DNA of 45,340 bases from an uncultured Clostridia bacterium (GCA_910579415.1 CAJTUY010000004.1:29886-75225); one strand, 5' to 3'. Shown: positions 1 through 7,823, counted from the stretch's first letter. The notes: a model not told the origin generated them from the letters alone. A program made the numbers and translations.

Positions 1-168
1 AGCAAAAACAGCGGAAATACATTTACTGCGTATCTTCGCGTGGATATAAGCGCGCAGTTTTACGGTTGGCTTTGCGCTCTCGGTTCTGATGCAAAGATAA
101 TTTCTCCGGTTGACGAAAAGGAAAAGTTTCTTGATTATATCAATAAAATAACAACAGAATATATATAA
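1..168 (+). CDS. C-terminal end of a WYL-type transcriptional regulator (partial)
   Basis: The frame is open from base 1 and stops with TAA at 166-168, giving the last 55 residues of a protein that begins outside the window. The piece contains VDISAQFYGWLCALG followed by AKIISPVDEKEKFLDYI. This resembles the C-terminal extension of WYL-domain regulators, where a segment of the type 'spqffgWl..lG..v.IlsP..v...f...l' ends the protein. Such proteins usually pair an N-terminal helix-turn-helix with a ligand-sensing WYL domain, but neither part is visible here. The family call rests on one short segment and is moderate. Confidence 0.5.
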   Translation, partial: SKNSGNTFTAYLRVDISAQFYGWLCALGSDAKIISPVDEKEKFLDYINKITTEYI

Positions 169-262
169 AGTGTTTGATTTTTGCTGTAAAATTGGTCAGG
201 TGTCGGGAAATAAGTCAAATATTCTGTAAAAGTTCATAAAAATTATGTTAACCGTGCAGCAA

Positions 263-276
263 TTTTTGGCCAAAAA
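263..276. promoter_or_regulatory. Perfect 14-bp palindrome upstream of the HPr-like gene promoter
   Basis: TTTTTGGCCAAAAA is a perfect palindrome with no loop, 21 bp before the -35 box at 298-303. It is too tight to form a transcript hairpin, so a protein-binding site is the more natural reading. No regulator can be named, and an A/T-rich chance palindrome is possible. Confidence 0.25.
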
Positions 277-297
277 ATGGTTTTATGATTGTTTTTA

Positions 298-325
298 TTG
301 ACAAATTAAGTCATAGTGGTATAAT
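298..325 (+). promoter_or_regulatory. Sigma-A promoter of the HPr-like gene
   Basis: TTGACA at 298-303 and TATAAT at 320-325 are both perfect consensus hexamers, separated by 16 bp. They lie about 60 bp before the chosen ATG at 387. This is one of the strongest promoters in the window. Confidence 0.8.
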
Positions 326-386
326 AGCCTTTAATAAGGGAACAATTTTAAGGAGAAATTTTCCGATAGATTGGAGGTTTACCATT

Positions 387-644
387 ATGAAACAGTTTTC
401 GTATACTATTACAGGGGAACAGGGACTTCATGCAAGACGTGCCGGAAAGCTCGTTCAGGAGGCGCAGGGCTTCATGTCAAACATTAGTATTGTATATAAT
501 CAGAAAATCGAAAATTTAAAAAGACTTTTCACGGTAGCATGTCTTGGTATTAAGCAGGGTGACCTTGTTACAATTAAGGTTGAAGGCAATGATGAGGCAG
601 AGGCTGCGCAAACTTTGGAAAACTACTTCAAAGAAAATCTGTAA
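387..644 (+). CDS. HPr-family phosphocarrier-like protein lacking the regulatory serine
   Basis: This is an 85-residue protein of normal HPr length. ATG 387 is chosen because TTGGAGG (371-377) lies at good spacing; the frame is open further upstream, but that part overlaps the promoter. The phosphorylatable histidine is in place (GLHAR, His15), so it could accept phosphate from Enzyme I. In standard HPr the next residue after GLHAR is Pro; here it is Arg. The second site, Ser46 in the usual 'KSIMGVMSLG' segment and the target of HPr kinase/phosphorylase, is replaced by Arg46 (NLKRLFTVACLG). Fold and length are otherwise conserved, including KQGD and the C-terminal helix. It is a monocistronic gene with its own promoter and terminator. 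It is probably a specialised paralogue, with the main sugar-PTS HPr encoded elsewhere. Confidence 0.85.
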   Translation: MKQFSYTITGEQGLHARRAGKLVQEAQGFMSNISIVYNQKIENLKRLFTVACLGIKQGDLVTIKVEGNDEAEAAQTLENYFKENL

Positions 645-650
645 AATAAA

Positions 651-676
651 AACCACCGCAGAGGTGGTTTTTTTAT
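651..676 (+). terminator. Intrinsic terminator of the HPr-like gene
   Basis: Stem AACCACC (651-657) and GGTGGTT (663-669) with a 5-nt loop, followed by a T run. It lies 6 bp after the stop codon. Confidence 0.85.
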
Positions 677-684
677 TATTTATA

Positions 685-712
685 TTGAAATAAAAGACAG
701 ATATGTTATAAT
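685..712 (+). promoter_or_regulatory. Promoter of the 612-residue protein gene
   Basis: TTGAAA at 685-690 and TATAAT at 707-712 with a 16-bp spacer, 31 bp before the ATG at 744. Confidence 0.65.
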
Positions 713-743
713 AAATATACTATACAAATGGAGGGATTGGTCC

Positions 744-2582
744 ATGAAAGAAATGATATATTCTCAAGATAAATATAGAATGAACTGGATAGAAGGGACT
801 GTTGAATGGGGTACTGTAAAATGCAGGCTTCCGCTTAATGTTGAAGTAAAAAGACACTATGAAGGGAATATCATAAAAGAACAATATATTTTTACAAACA
901 ATACAGACAAAGATATATTTACAAAGCTTACCGATATAGGAATATATACTCCTTTTAATGATGATTATACTACTGCCGCCGAGTGTATGACAAATAAATG
1001 CCATGCGCATATATGGTGCGGAAATGAAACAGCTTATGTTATGGCTTTAAGAATGGGAGGAGAAGCTCCGCATGCGGGGCTTGTTTTAAATTCAGGAGCA
1101 ATAGGCGGATATAGTGTGGAACGTGACATGGAAAGAATGAGTAATGACAGAGGTGATTTTATTTTGCATCCATCACCGTTTTCACTTGCCCCCAATGAAA
1201 GTTATATGATTTCATGGACGTTATTTCCGCATAACGGCAAAGAGGATTTTTATAAACAGACATCAGTTTACTGTGACAAATTTCTTGATATCCGTGCTGA
1301 AAAATATGTATTGTTCAAAGGTGAAAACATAAATGTTGAGATAAAGTCTGATTTTTTATTTAAAGAAAAAGACGTTCATATATTACTTGGTGATAAGAAA
1401 GCAGATTTTACTGTAAAAGATAATTCGGTTTTCTTTAAGGTTAATGCAGAAGTTCAGGGTGAAATGAAATATCAGATATGTGTAGGTGGCGTGCATACAT
1501 ATTTAAGACTGCTTGTTTTGCCATCTCTTGGCAATTTGATAAAATCACGCTGTCATTTTATAGCTGAAAAACAGCAGTATAACAATAAAAACAGCAGACT
1601 CAACGGCGCATATTTAATTTATGACAATGAGGAAAACTCATTGTTTTATTCTGCACAGTACGATTATAACGGGGGTCGTGAGCGTGTTGGAATGGGACTT
1701 TTGCTTGCTCTGTATCTGCAAAATGAAAAAGATGCTGACGCCGAACAATCTCTTTTAAAATATGCTGATTATGTAAAGCGTGAATTGGTTGATGAAAATA
1801 CGGGTGAAGTATACAACGATTATATGTATGACGGCAGTTATAAACGTCTGTATAATGCGTCCTGGTTTGCATTGTTTTATATTGAATTATATAAGCTTTA
1901 CAAAAAGCGTGATTATATAACGGTTGCTTATAAAATTCTGATGAATTATTATGAAAACGGCGGTGCGGAGTTTTATCCGATAGAACTGCCGGCTGTTGAA
2001 ATTATAAGATGTATGGAAACTGAACATATGGAAACGGAAACAATAATGAAGCAATTTATAAAACATGCCGATTTTATTTCCGAAACAGGTACAAATTATC
2101 CCAGCTCTGAAGTAAACTATGAGCAAAGTATTGCTGCTCCTGCCGCTGATATATTATTTAAGGTATACAACCTTACAAAAGATAAAAAATATCTGAACGC
2201 GGCAGAAAAGCAGCTTGAAGTGCTTGAATTATTTAACGGACTTCAGCCTGACTGCCATTTGTATGAAACAGCTATACGTCATTGGGACGGATACTGGTTC
2301 GGTAAAAGAAAAATGTATGGTGATACTTTTCCGCATTACTGGAGTTCACTTACCGGAAATGTATACTTTGAATATGCAAAAATTACGGGAAACGATATGT
2401 ATATTAAAAAAGCAGAAGCGTCTTACAGAAGTACGCTTAGTCTGTTTATGTCGGATGGCAGCGCGTCCTGTGCATATGTTTATCCTGTTTCTGTGAATGG
2501 AGAAAAAGCGGGATTTTACGACCCGTATGCTAATGACCAGGATTGGGGTTTATATTTTATGATGCGATATAACAATCAATAA
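744..2582 (+). CDS. Uncharacterised 612-residue protein, possible two-domain glycosidase-like enzyme
   Basis: I do not recognise this family with certainty. There is no signal peptide, so it is cytoplasmic. Residues 1 to about 270 look beta-rich. Residues about 290-610 look helical, with repeated aromatic-rich segments such as ARG-less turns around YNASWFALFYIELYKLY and HWDGYWFGKRKMYGDTFPHY. That two-part plan (beta-sandwich then alpha/alpha toroid) is common among six-hairpin glycosidases and polysaccharide lyases, so an intracellular oligosaccharide-processing role is a reasonable guess. The start is supported by GGAGGG at 729-734. It is a single gene between its own promoter and the rodA promoter. 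No catalytic residues can be assigned from sequence reading alone. Confidence 0.55.
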   Translation: MKEMIYSQDKYRMNWIEGTVEWGTVKCRLPLNVEVKRHYEGNIIKEQYIFTNNTDKDIFTKLTDIGIYTPFNDDYTTAAECMTNKCHAHIWCGNETAYVMALRMGGEAPHAGLVLNSGAIGGYSVERDMERMSNDRGDFILHPSPFSLAPNESYMISWTLFPHNGKEDFYKQTSVYCDKFLDIRAEKYVLFKGENINVEIKSDFLFKEKDVHILLGDKKADFTVKDNSVFFKVNAEVQGEMKYQICVGGVHTYLRLLVLPSLGNLIKSRCHFIAEKQQYNNKNSRLNGAYLIYDNEENSLFYSAQYDYNGGRERVGMGLLLALYLQNEKDADAEQSLLKYADYVKRELVDENTGEVYNDYMYDGSYKRLYNASWFALFYIELYKLYKKRDYITVAYKILMNYYENGGAEFYPIELPAVEIIRCMETEHMETETIMKQFIKHADFISETGTNYPSSEVNYEQSIAAPAADILFKVYNLTKDKKYLNAAEKQLEVLELFNGLQPDCHLYETAIRHWDGYWFGKRKMYGDTFPHYWSSLTGNVYFEYAKITGNDMYIKKAEASYRSTLSLFMSDGSASCAYVYPVSVNGEKAGFYDPYANDQDWGLYFMMRYNNQ

Positions 2583-2620
2583 CTGTATGTGTATTCTCAT
2601 ATAAACTTTTTATAAAAATA

Positions 2621-2649
2621 TTGCTTAAAGAGGAATAATGTTATATAAT
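2621..2649 (+). promoter_or_regulatory. Promoter of rodA
   Basis: TTGCTT at 2621-2626 and TATAAT at 2644-2649, spacer 17 bp, 29 bp before the TTG start codon. Confidence 0.65.
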
Positions 2650-2678
2650 ATACGTATCAGCATTTAGGAAGTGATAAT

Positions 2679-3812
2679 TTGAAAACAAAGAGTGTATCAA
2701 AAAAATCAGTCATATTGATGGAATTTGACTGGGTTTTATTTATAATAACAGTTCTTTTGGCAATATTCGGAATTGTAATGATATATTCGGCAACGCGCTC
2801 GCTGTCATCAAATATTCAGGTAATAGTACAGTCGGGCGCGTTTGTAATCGGCTGCGCGGCAATGCTTGCAACATGTTTTTTTGATTATGAGCAGTTAAAA
2901 AATCTGGTTAAACCGGTTTATATTTTTGCAGTAGCAATACTCATACTCGTCCTGCTTATCGGTAAGGGTGAAACAGAATGGGGAGCGAGAAGCTGGATAC
3001 GTGTCGGACCTATCGGAGTTCAGCCTTCGGAGCTTGCAAAGGTATGCTTCACAATAACATTTTCATATCATTTGTCAAAGGTACATGAAAATATCAATAA
3101 GCCTATTGTCCTTTTGGGATTGATTTTGCATATCGGTGTTCTGCTTGGGCTTATTGCGCTTCAGCCTGACGTGGGAAGCGCGCTTGTATTCGTGTTTATG
3201 TTTATTTGTTTTATGTTTGTTGCAAAGCTTTCATATAAATATATAATACCGATAAGTATAGTGAGTGCGGCGGCTCTGCCGCTGGTTTACAGATATGTAC
3301 TGGCAGACCATCAGAAAAACCGTATACAGGTGTTTTTAAATCCCGACCTTGACCCTCTCGGTACAGGATATAATGTTATTCAGTCAAAAATAGCGGCAGG
3401 TTCGGGACAGCTTTGGGGTAAAGGTTATTTGCAGGGTACTCAGAACCAGCTCGGTTATCTGCCGGCGAAGCATACGGATTTTATTTTCAGTATTATAAGC
3501 GAAGAACTTGGTTTTATAGGCGCTATGATGCTTATTATCGCGCTGTTTGCGCTGATATATAAATGTTTTAAGACAGCACAGAAAGCAGATAATGCTTTCG
3601 GACGATACATTTGCGTGGGCGTGGGTTCTATGATGCTGTTCCATGTTTTTGAAAATATCGGCATGTGTATAGGTCTTATGCCTGTTACCGGTATCCCTTT
3701 GCCGTTTATCAGTTATGGCGGCACATCGCTGGTGGTTAATATGATTGCTGTCGGGCTTGTACTCAGCGTGTCGTATCATAATAAACCCAGAAGCGTGTTT
3801 GACGTATATTAA
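2679..3812 (+). CDS. rodA: Peptidoglycan glycosyltransferase RodA (SEDS family)
   Basis: This is a polytopic membrane protein of 377 residues with about ten hydrophobic segments, the usual size for RodA/FtsW/SpoVE. SEDS signatures are present: WGARSWIRVGPIGVQPSELAK, the QPDVGSAL segment carrying the conserved catalytic aspartate, and near the C-terminus GIPLPFISYGGTSL. SEDS proteins polymerise lipid II glycan strands together with a class B PBP; RodA does so for side-wall elongation. RodA rather than FtsW is favoured by the short N-terminus and a PATH-like LGYLPAKHTDFIFSIISEELG region, but the FtsW/SpoVE alternative cannot be excluded. The start is TTG at 2679 behind AGGAAG (2666-2671). Met15 (2721) is a weaker alternative because it would trim into the cytoplasmic tail. 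Confidence 0.85.
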   Translation: MKTKSVSKKSVILMEFDWVLFIITVLLAIFGIVMIYSATRSLSSNIQVIVQSGAFVIGCAAMLATCFFDYEQLKNLVKPVYIFAVAILILVLLIGKGETEWGARSWIRVGPIGVQPSELAKVCFTITFSYHLSKVHENINKPIVLLGLILHIGVLLGLIALQPDVGSALVFVFMFICFMFVAKLSYKYIIPISIVSAAALPLVYRYVLADHQKNRIQVFLNPDLDPLGTGYNVIQSKIAAGSGQLWGKGYLQGTQNQLGYLPAKHTDFIFSIISEELGFIGAMMLIIALFALIYKCFKTAQKADNAFGRYICVGVGSMMLFHVFENIGMCIGLMPVTGIPLPFISYGGTSLVVNMIAVGLVLSVSYHNKPRSVFDVY

Positions 3813-3836
3813 CCTGAAAATAAAGAAAGGGAATTT

Positions 3837-4486
3837 ATGAATATAAATATATATTTTTTGACCTTGACGGCACACTTACCGACCCTCAGGAGGGTATAAC
3901 AAACTGTGTCAGATATGCTCTGGAAAGTTTCGGTATTTATGAAACAGATTATGCAAAGCTTATGCGTTTTATAGGTCCGCCGTTGGTGTATTCTTTCAGT
4001 GAATACTATGGATTTGATGAAGAGAAATCACTTAAGGCAGTAGAAAAATACCGAGAGAGGTTTTCTGCGGTAGGTTTATTTGAAAATAAAGTTTATGACG
4101 GAATATATGACGCTCTGCAAAAACTGGTTGACAGTGGTCATATACTTGTGCTTGCAACTTCAAAACCAAAGGTTTTTGCGGACAGAATTATGACAAAATA
4201 CAGGTTTCGCCCGTATTTTAAGCTCGTCTGCGGTTCTGAGCTTGACGGCACAAGAAACGATAAAAATGAAGTAATAGAATATGCCATAAAAACGCTTGAC
4301 TGTCCGCGCGATAAGGTTATTATGGTCGGTGACAGAAAGCATGATATAATCGGTGCGCAAAAATGCGGTATTACGTCATGTGGAGTCCGTTTCGGTTATG
4401 CGGAAGAAGGTGAGCTGGAGGCGGCGGGCGCAGACTTCATTGCCGATACAATTTCTGAAATGACCGATATTCTTATGCAGAAATAA
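3837..4486 (+). CDS. HAD-superfamily phosphatase (phosphoglycolate phosphatase-like), frame interrupted by one base
   Basis: The catalytic HAD motif I, FDLDGTLTD, is encoded at 3857-3883, but no start codon reaches it in frame: a stop at 3821 closes that frame and contains no ATG, GTG or TTG before the motif. ATG 3837, with AAAGAAAGGGA just upstream, begins in the other frame and reads MNINIYFLTLTA before stopping. A shift of -1 within the T run 3854-3859 joins the two exactly, giving 216 residues with nucleophile Asp9 and acid/base Asp11. Later motifs are intact: VLATSKPK (motif II), a lysine, and MVGDRKHDIIGA (motif IV). The family dephosphorylates small metabolites such as 2-phosphoglycolate or nucleotides. 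Either there is a base missing in a homopolymer (sequencing or mutation) or the gene uses a real -1 frameshift. Confidence 0.75.
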
Positions 4487-4496
4487 TTGATTTGTA

Positions 4497-4850
4497 TCAG
4501 TCCCTGTATCTGGGGTTGTTTGTAAGATACTTATAATAGTCATACAGCATTATCATGCCATCATCGTTCAGACGCGTAAAATCCATCTCAAAATAATCCG
4601 GTATCTGAATTTTGTATTCATGGTCGGAAGTGCCGTATACAAAATCAACCGGAACCTTATATATCCTGCACATATGTTTTACATAAAAGAAATCGGGAGT
4701 GCGGGTGCCATGTTCCCAGTTGGCGATGGATGAGCGGGTAAGACCGAGCCTTTTAGCAATTTCACTTTGTGTATACCCGTTCTTTTGTCTTAATTCTTTT
4801 AAACGCATGCCAATAGCTTGATTTGAGAAATCTCCTTTTGTTTTTTTCAT
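4497..4850 (-). CDS. XRE-family transcriptional regulator
   Basis: This is a 117-residue protein starting at ATG 4850, chosen because AAAGGAGG lies directly upstream; a longer open frame to 4931 has no ribosome site and overlaps the promoter. Residues about 16-70 form a classical Cro/CI-type helix-turn-helix: RLKELRQKNGYTQSEIAKRL then TRSSIANWEHGTRTPD. The C-terminal 45 residues (YEYKIQIPDYFEMDFTRLNDDG region) are unlike a known ligand domain and may mediate dimerisation. It is transcribed alone from the promoter at 4879-4907, directly after the rlmH terminator. Its targets are unknown; self-regulation is usual in this family. Confidence 0.8.
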   Translation of the reverse strand: MKKTKGDFSNQAIGMRLKELRQKNGYTQSEIAKRLGLTRSSIANWEHGTRTPDFFYVKHMCRIYKVPVDFVYGTSDHEYKIQIPDYFEMDFTRLNDDGMIMLYDYYKYLTNNPRYRD

Positions 4851-4878
4851 GTTAATGTCCTCCTTTGTATTTTTCTTT

Positions 4879-4907
4879 ATTTTATCATAAGTTGTCGTAA
4901 AATGCAA
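4879..4907 (-). promoter_or_regulatory. Promoter of the XRE regulator gene
   Basis: On the minus strand TTGCAT (4902-4907) and TAAAAT (4879-4884) with a 17-bp spacer, ending about 29 bp before the start codon. Confidence 0.65.
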
Positions 4908-4932
4908 TAAAAAAGTGACACAAAATGTCACT
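4906..4932 (-). terminator. Intrinsic terminator of the murA-walJ-rlmH operon
   Basis: Minus-strand stem AGTGACA (4926-4932) with TGTCACT (4914-4920), 5-nt loop, followed by a T-rich run. The stem overlaps the rlmH stop codon, and its tail touches the -35 box of the XRE promoter. The inverted repeat could therefore also serve as an operator for that regulator. Confidence 0.7.
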
Positions 4933-5404
4933 TATGATATGTTTCGTTATTATTTATTTTAAAAACTCTGTAAAGCTGCTCTAAAAGTACCACACGTATA
5001 AGCTGATGCGGGAAAGTAATCTGACCAAAGCTCAAACGAAGCTGTGACCTTGATTTGACGGCGTCACATAAACCGAGCGAGCCTCCTATGATGAACGTAA
5101 TATTGCTTGAAATCATTGAAATATCGGCAATTTTTTTAGCCAAATCCAATGAGGAAAGCTCTTTTCCTTCGACACACAGTGTCACAGTAAAAGAGGAGGG
5201 AGGAAGTTTTGACAGGATTTTTTCGCCTTCTTTTTGTTTGATTGCTTCCATTTCCTTTTCAGACGCATTGTCCGGAATTTTTTCATCAGTCACTTCAATA
5301 ATATTAAGCTTTACGAAGCGTGAAAGCCGTTTTGAGTATTCGCTTATTGCTTCGGAAAAATATTTTTCTTTGATTTTTCCGACACATATTATATTTATAT
5401 TCAT
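4928..5404 (-). CDS. rlmH: 23S rRNA (pseudouridine1915-N3)-methyltransferase RlmH
   Basis: This 158-residue protein has the normal length for this SPOUT-class methyltransferase, which uses SAM to methylate pseudouridine 1915 in helix 69 of 23S rRNA. Family marks are clear: MNINIICVGKIKEKY at the N-terminus, FIIGGSLG (about residues 104-111) forming the SAM-binding trefoil knot, and the C-terminal EQLYRVFKINNNETYHK, whose terminal Tyr-His-Lys is characteristic. It is the last gene of a minus-strand operon, 2 bp after walJ, and its stop lies inside the terminator hairpin. Confidence 0.93.
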   Translation of the reverse strand: MNINIICVGKIKEKYFSEAISEYSKRLSRFVKLNIIEVTDEKIPDNASEKEMEAIKQKEGEKILSKLPPSSFTVTLCVEGKELSSLDLAKKIADISMISSNITFIIGGSLGLCDAVKSRSQLRLSFGQITFPHQLIRVVLLEQLYRVFKINNNETYHK

Positions 5405-5406
5405 AT

Positions 5407-6189
5407 TTACCTCTTAAAAAGTGTGGGTTTATACCTGTCTGCAACTTGCAGGGTTACATCGTTTCCGATATTAACTCCCGAACGTGTAAGCAGGTTATAG
5501 CTTTCGAGCATTGCGATTTCGGGACGGTTATTTTCCTGACTCAGGTGACCGAGCATAATATGTTCTGTCCCGTTTTGGATAAGAGTAAGAGCTGTCTGCG
5601 CCGCGACATCATTTGACAGATGCCCGAAATCTCCTAAAATTCTTTGTTTTAAAGGGAACGGATATGAACCGCACCGCAGCATTTCAACGTCATGATTAGA
5701 CTCTAACAGCACATGCTTACAGCCTTTGATACTATCTAAAATATTATCGTTCATTCTGCCTATATCTGTTGCGAGCGCATGACGTTCACCGTTCATACTG
5801 AAGGTAAATCCGACAGGCTCCGAAGCGTCGTGTGGTATACTGAACGGCATTATGCCTATATTTCCGATTTCAAACGGTACGCTGTCTTTTATAATATGTA
5901 TGTTTTCATCAGCTATTTTGCCTGCGTCCATATGTAAGTGGGTACCTTTTGTAGCATAAACGGGTATATTATAGCGGCGCGAGATAACTCCCGCGCCCTT
6001 TGTGTGGTCAATATGTTCATGTGTAATTAAAAGCGCGTCTATGTTTTCGGGAAGCTCATCTATTGAGTGGAGCGCATCTTTTAGCTTTGTGCCGGACATT
6101 CCACAGTCAATAAGTAGATTTGTTTTTCCGTCCGAAATAAATGCTGCATTTCCCGATGAACCGCTTATAAGTGAAATAAATTTTATCAT
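5407..6189 (-). CDS. walJ: WalJ/YycJ-family metallo-beta-lactamase-fold hydrolase
   Basis: This is a 260-residue cytoplasmic metallohydrolase. The metal-binding motif THEHIDH is at residues 56-62, preceded by the family N-terminus ISLISGSSGNAAFIS and LLIDCGMSG. Later ligands include ATDIG and GHLS. The family (YycJ in Bacillus, often beside the WalRK system) is thought to have nuclease activity and is linked to cell-wall and DNA-replication coordination; the exact substrate is not settled. It lies 5 bp downstream of murA and 2 bp upstream of rlmH, so the three are co-transcribed. No walRK genes are present in this window. Confidence 0.85.
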   Translation of the reverse strand: MIKFISLISGSSGNAAFISDGKTNLLIDCGMSGTKLKDALHSIDELPENIDALLITHEHIDHTKGAGVISRRYNIPVYATKGTHLHMDAGKIADENIHIIKDSVPFEIGNIGIMPFSIPHDASEPVGFTFSMNGERHALATDIGRMNDNILDSIKGCKHVLLESNHDVEMLRCGSYPFPLKQRILGDFGHLSNDVAAQTALTLIQNGTEHIMLGHLSQENNRPEIAMLESYNLLTRSGVNIGNDVTLQVADRYKPTLFKR

Positions 6190-6194
6190 TGCCT

Positions 6195-7475
6195 TTAATC
6201 CAATATATCATCAACGACTTGTACACGCTGTATATCGCCGCCTAAGCTTACAAATTTCTCTTCAAAGTTTTCATATCCTCTGTCGATATGATAAATATCT
6301 GTTATTTCGGTTGTGCCTTCGGCAACAAGACCTGCAATAATCATTGCCGCTCCTGCCCTGAGGTCAGTGGCCCTGACCTGCGTGCCAATCAGCCTGTCCA
6401 CACCGTCAATAATGGCAAGCTTGCCTTCGACACGTATATCCGCTCCCATACGCTTCAGCTCGTTTACATATCTGAAACGGTTTTCCCATACACCCTCACG
6501 GGCAGTGCTTGTACCCTCGATTGTTGTAAGGAATGCAACAAGCTGGGGCTGCATGTCGGTGGGAAATCCGGGATACGGAAGCGCGCTGAAGTTTATGCGT
6601 CTGAGTTTTTTGTTTTCATCTACCCAGACCCTTACGCTGTCTTCGCTGTCGCTTACATTTACGCCGGCTTCAATCAGCTTGGCGCTTATAATTTCAAGGT
6701 GTCGCGGTATTACATTTTTAAGCGTTACATCTCCGCGTGTTGCGGCAGCGGCAACCATGAAGGTTCCTGCTTCTATCTGGTCCGGAATTATTGTGTATGA
6801 ACCGCCGTGAAGATTTTTTGTGCCTTTGATTTTGATTGTGTCGGTACCTGCACCGCGTATATTTGCGCCTGCGTTATTGAGGAAGTTTGCGAGGTCAACT
6901 ATATGCGGTTCTTTTGCCGCATTTTCTATAACCGTAAGTCCGTCCGCGCATGTTGCCGCAAGCATTGCGTTTATAGTTGCGCCCACTGTTACAACGTCAA
7001 AGAATATGCTTCCGCCTTTGAGAGTTTCGGCATTTCCGTTTATAACTCCGCGTGATGTATCTATATCAGCGCCCAGAGCCTCGAAGCTTTTTATGTGCTG
7101 GTCAATAGGACGTGTGCCGAAGTCACAGCCTCCGGGAGGGTCGACGCTGAAACGCGAAAAACGTCCGAGAAGCGCGCCCATAAGATAGCTTGAGCCTCTC
7201 ATGCGTCTTGTAAGGTCGCGTGACGGAACATATGAATTTGCATTTGTACAATCTATTTCAACAGTATTTTTATCAATATATTTTACGTCGGCGTTAAGTT
7301 GTTTAAGTATTCTTAAAAACAACTTTACGTCCTTTATATCGGGCAGATTTTCAATTCTGCAAACATCCTTAACCAAAAGACATGCAGGCAATATTGCAAC
7401 GGCTGCATTTTTTGCGCCGCTTATGCTAACCTCGCCGTGAAGCCTGTTTCCACCCCTTACTAAGAGCTTCTCCAA
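6195..7475 (-). CDS. murA: UDP-N-acetylglucosamine 1-carboxyvinyltransferase MurA
   Basis: MurA transfers enolpyruvate from PEP to UDP-GlcNAc, the first committed step of peptidoglycan synthesis. The 426-residue length fits the family. SGAKNAAVAILPA near residue 19 binds UDP-GlcNAc, and the fosfomycin-target cysteine is Cys117 in PPGGCDFGTRPIDQH, so the enzyme should be fosfomycin-sensitive at that position. The C-terminal half includes PGFPTDMQPQ and the AGAAMIIAGLVAEG segment. The start codon is TTG at 7475 with AGGGGTG upstream; no ATG fits. It heads the operon murA-walJ-rlmH under the promoter at 7524-7552. Clostridia often carry a second MurA, so which paralogue this is cannot be decided here. 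Confidence 0.93.
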   Translation of the reverse strand: MEKLLVRGGNRLHGEVSISGAKNAAVAILPACLLVKDVCRIENLPDIKDVKLFLRILKQLNADVKYIDKNTVEIDCTNANSYVPSRDLTRRMRGSSYLMGALLGRFSRFSVDPPGGCDFGTRPIDQHIKSFEALGADIDTSRGVINGNAETLKGGSIFFDVVTVGATINAMLAATCADGLTVIENAAKEPHIVDLANFLNNAGANIRGAGTDTIKIKGTKNLHGGSYTIIPDQIEAGTFMVAAAATRGDVTLKNVIPRHLEIISAKLIEAGVNVSDSEDSVRVWVDENKKLRRINFSALPYPGFPTDMQPQLVAFLTTIEGTSTAREGVWENRFRYVNELKRMGADIRVEGKLAIIDGVDRLIGTQVRATDLRAGAAMIIAGLVAEGTTEITDIYHIDRGYENFEEKFVSLGGDIQRVQVVDDILD

Positions 7476-7510
7476 TCAATACACCCCTTCACAATCTATT
7501 CATATCATAA

Positions 7511-7529
7511 TATACTAATTTATAGTATA
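7511..7529. promoter_or_regulatory. Inverted repeat overlapping the murA -10 box
   Basis: TATACTA (7511-7517) and TAGTATA (7523-7529) form a perfect 7-bp dyad with a 5-bp spacer. It covers the -10 hexamer and the expected transcription start of murA. The position is that of a repressor operator, but the sequence is A/T-rich and no cognate regulator is identified. Confidence 0.35.
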
Positions 7530-7552
7530 ACAGAAAATCCAAAAAAAAGCAA
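7524..7552 (-). promoter_or_regulatory. Promoter of the murA operon
   Basis: Minus-strand TTGCTT (7547-7552) and TATACT (7524-7529) separated by 17 bp. Confidence 0.65.
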
Positions 7553-7585
7553 TTTATTTATTAAAAAATTACAAAAAAATATGCA

Positions 7586-7618
7586 GCGAAAAAAAACAGC
7601 CTGCCGGCGGCAAGCTGT
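7586..7618 (-). terminator. Intrinsic terminator of rpmB
   Basis: Minus-strand stem ACAGC..TGCC (7618 downward) paired with GGCA..GCTGT ending at 7596, then a run of eight T. It separates rpmB from the murA promoter. Confidence 0.8.
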
Positions 7619-7634
7619 CCTATCTTTAATGCAA

Positions 7635-7823
7635 TCAAACTGCGCGCTCTACCTTTCCGCTGCGAAGGCAACGAGTGCAAACGTGAATTGATTTAACCGA
7701 ACCATTGACAACGGCTCTTACTTTTCTTACATTGGGCTTCCAAGTTCTGTTAGAACGTCTGTGAGAGTGGCTGACCTTAATACCGAACGCTACGCCCTTA
7801 CCGCAAACATCACATTTTGCCAT
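7635..7823 (-). CDS. rpmB: 50S ribosomal protein L28
   Basis: This is a 62-residue L28 of the zinc-binding type. MAKCDVCGKG supplies Cys4 and Cys7, and CTRC supplies Cys49 and Cys52, forming a complete four-cysteine zinc ribbon; SHSHRRSNRTWKPN is the usual rRNA-binding core. ATG 7823 is chosen because GGAGGTG lies 7-8 bp upstream; the 11 extra residues in the longer open frame include the ribosome binding site itself. It is transcribed alone, with its own promoter and terminator, divergent from hprK. Confidence 0.95.
   Translation of the reverse strand: MAKCDVCGKGVAFGIKVSHSHRRSNRTWKPNVRKVRAVVNGSVKSIHVCTRCLRSGKVERAV

Noticed and set aside
3384..3875. 163-codon minus-strand frame
   Set aside because: Antisense to rodA with no ribosome site or recognisable motif; the plus-strand SEDS protein explains the region.
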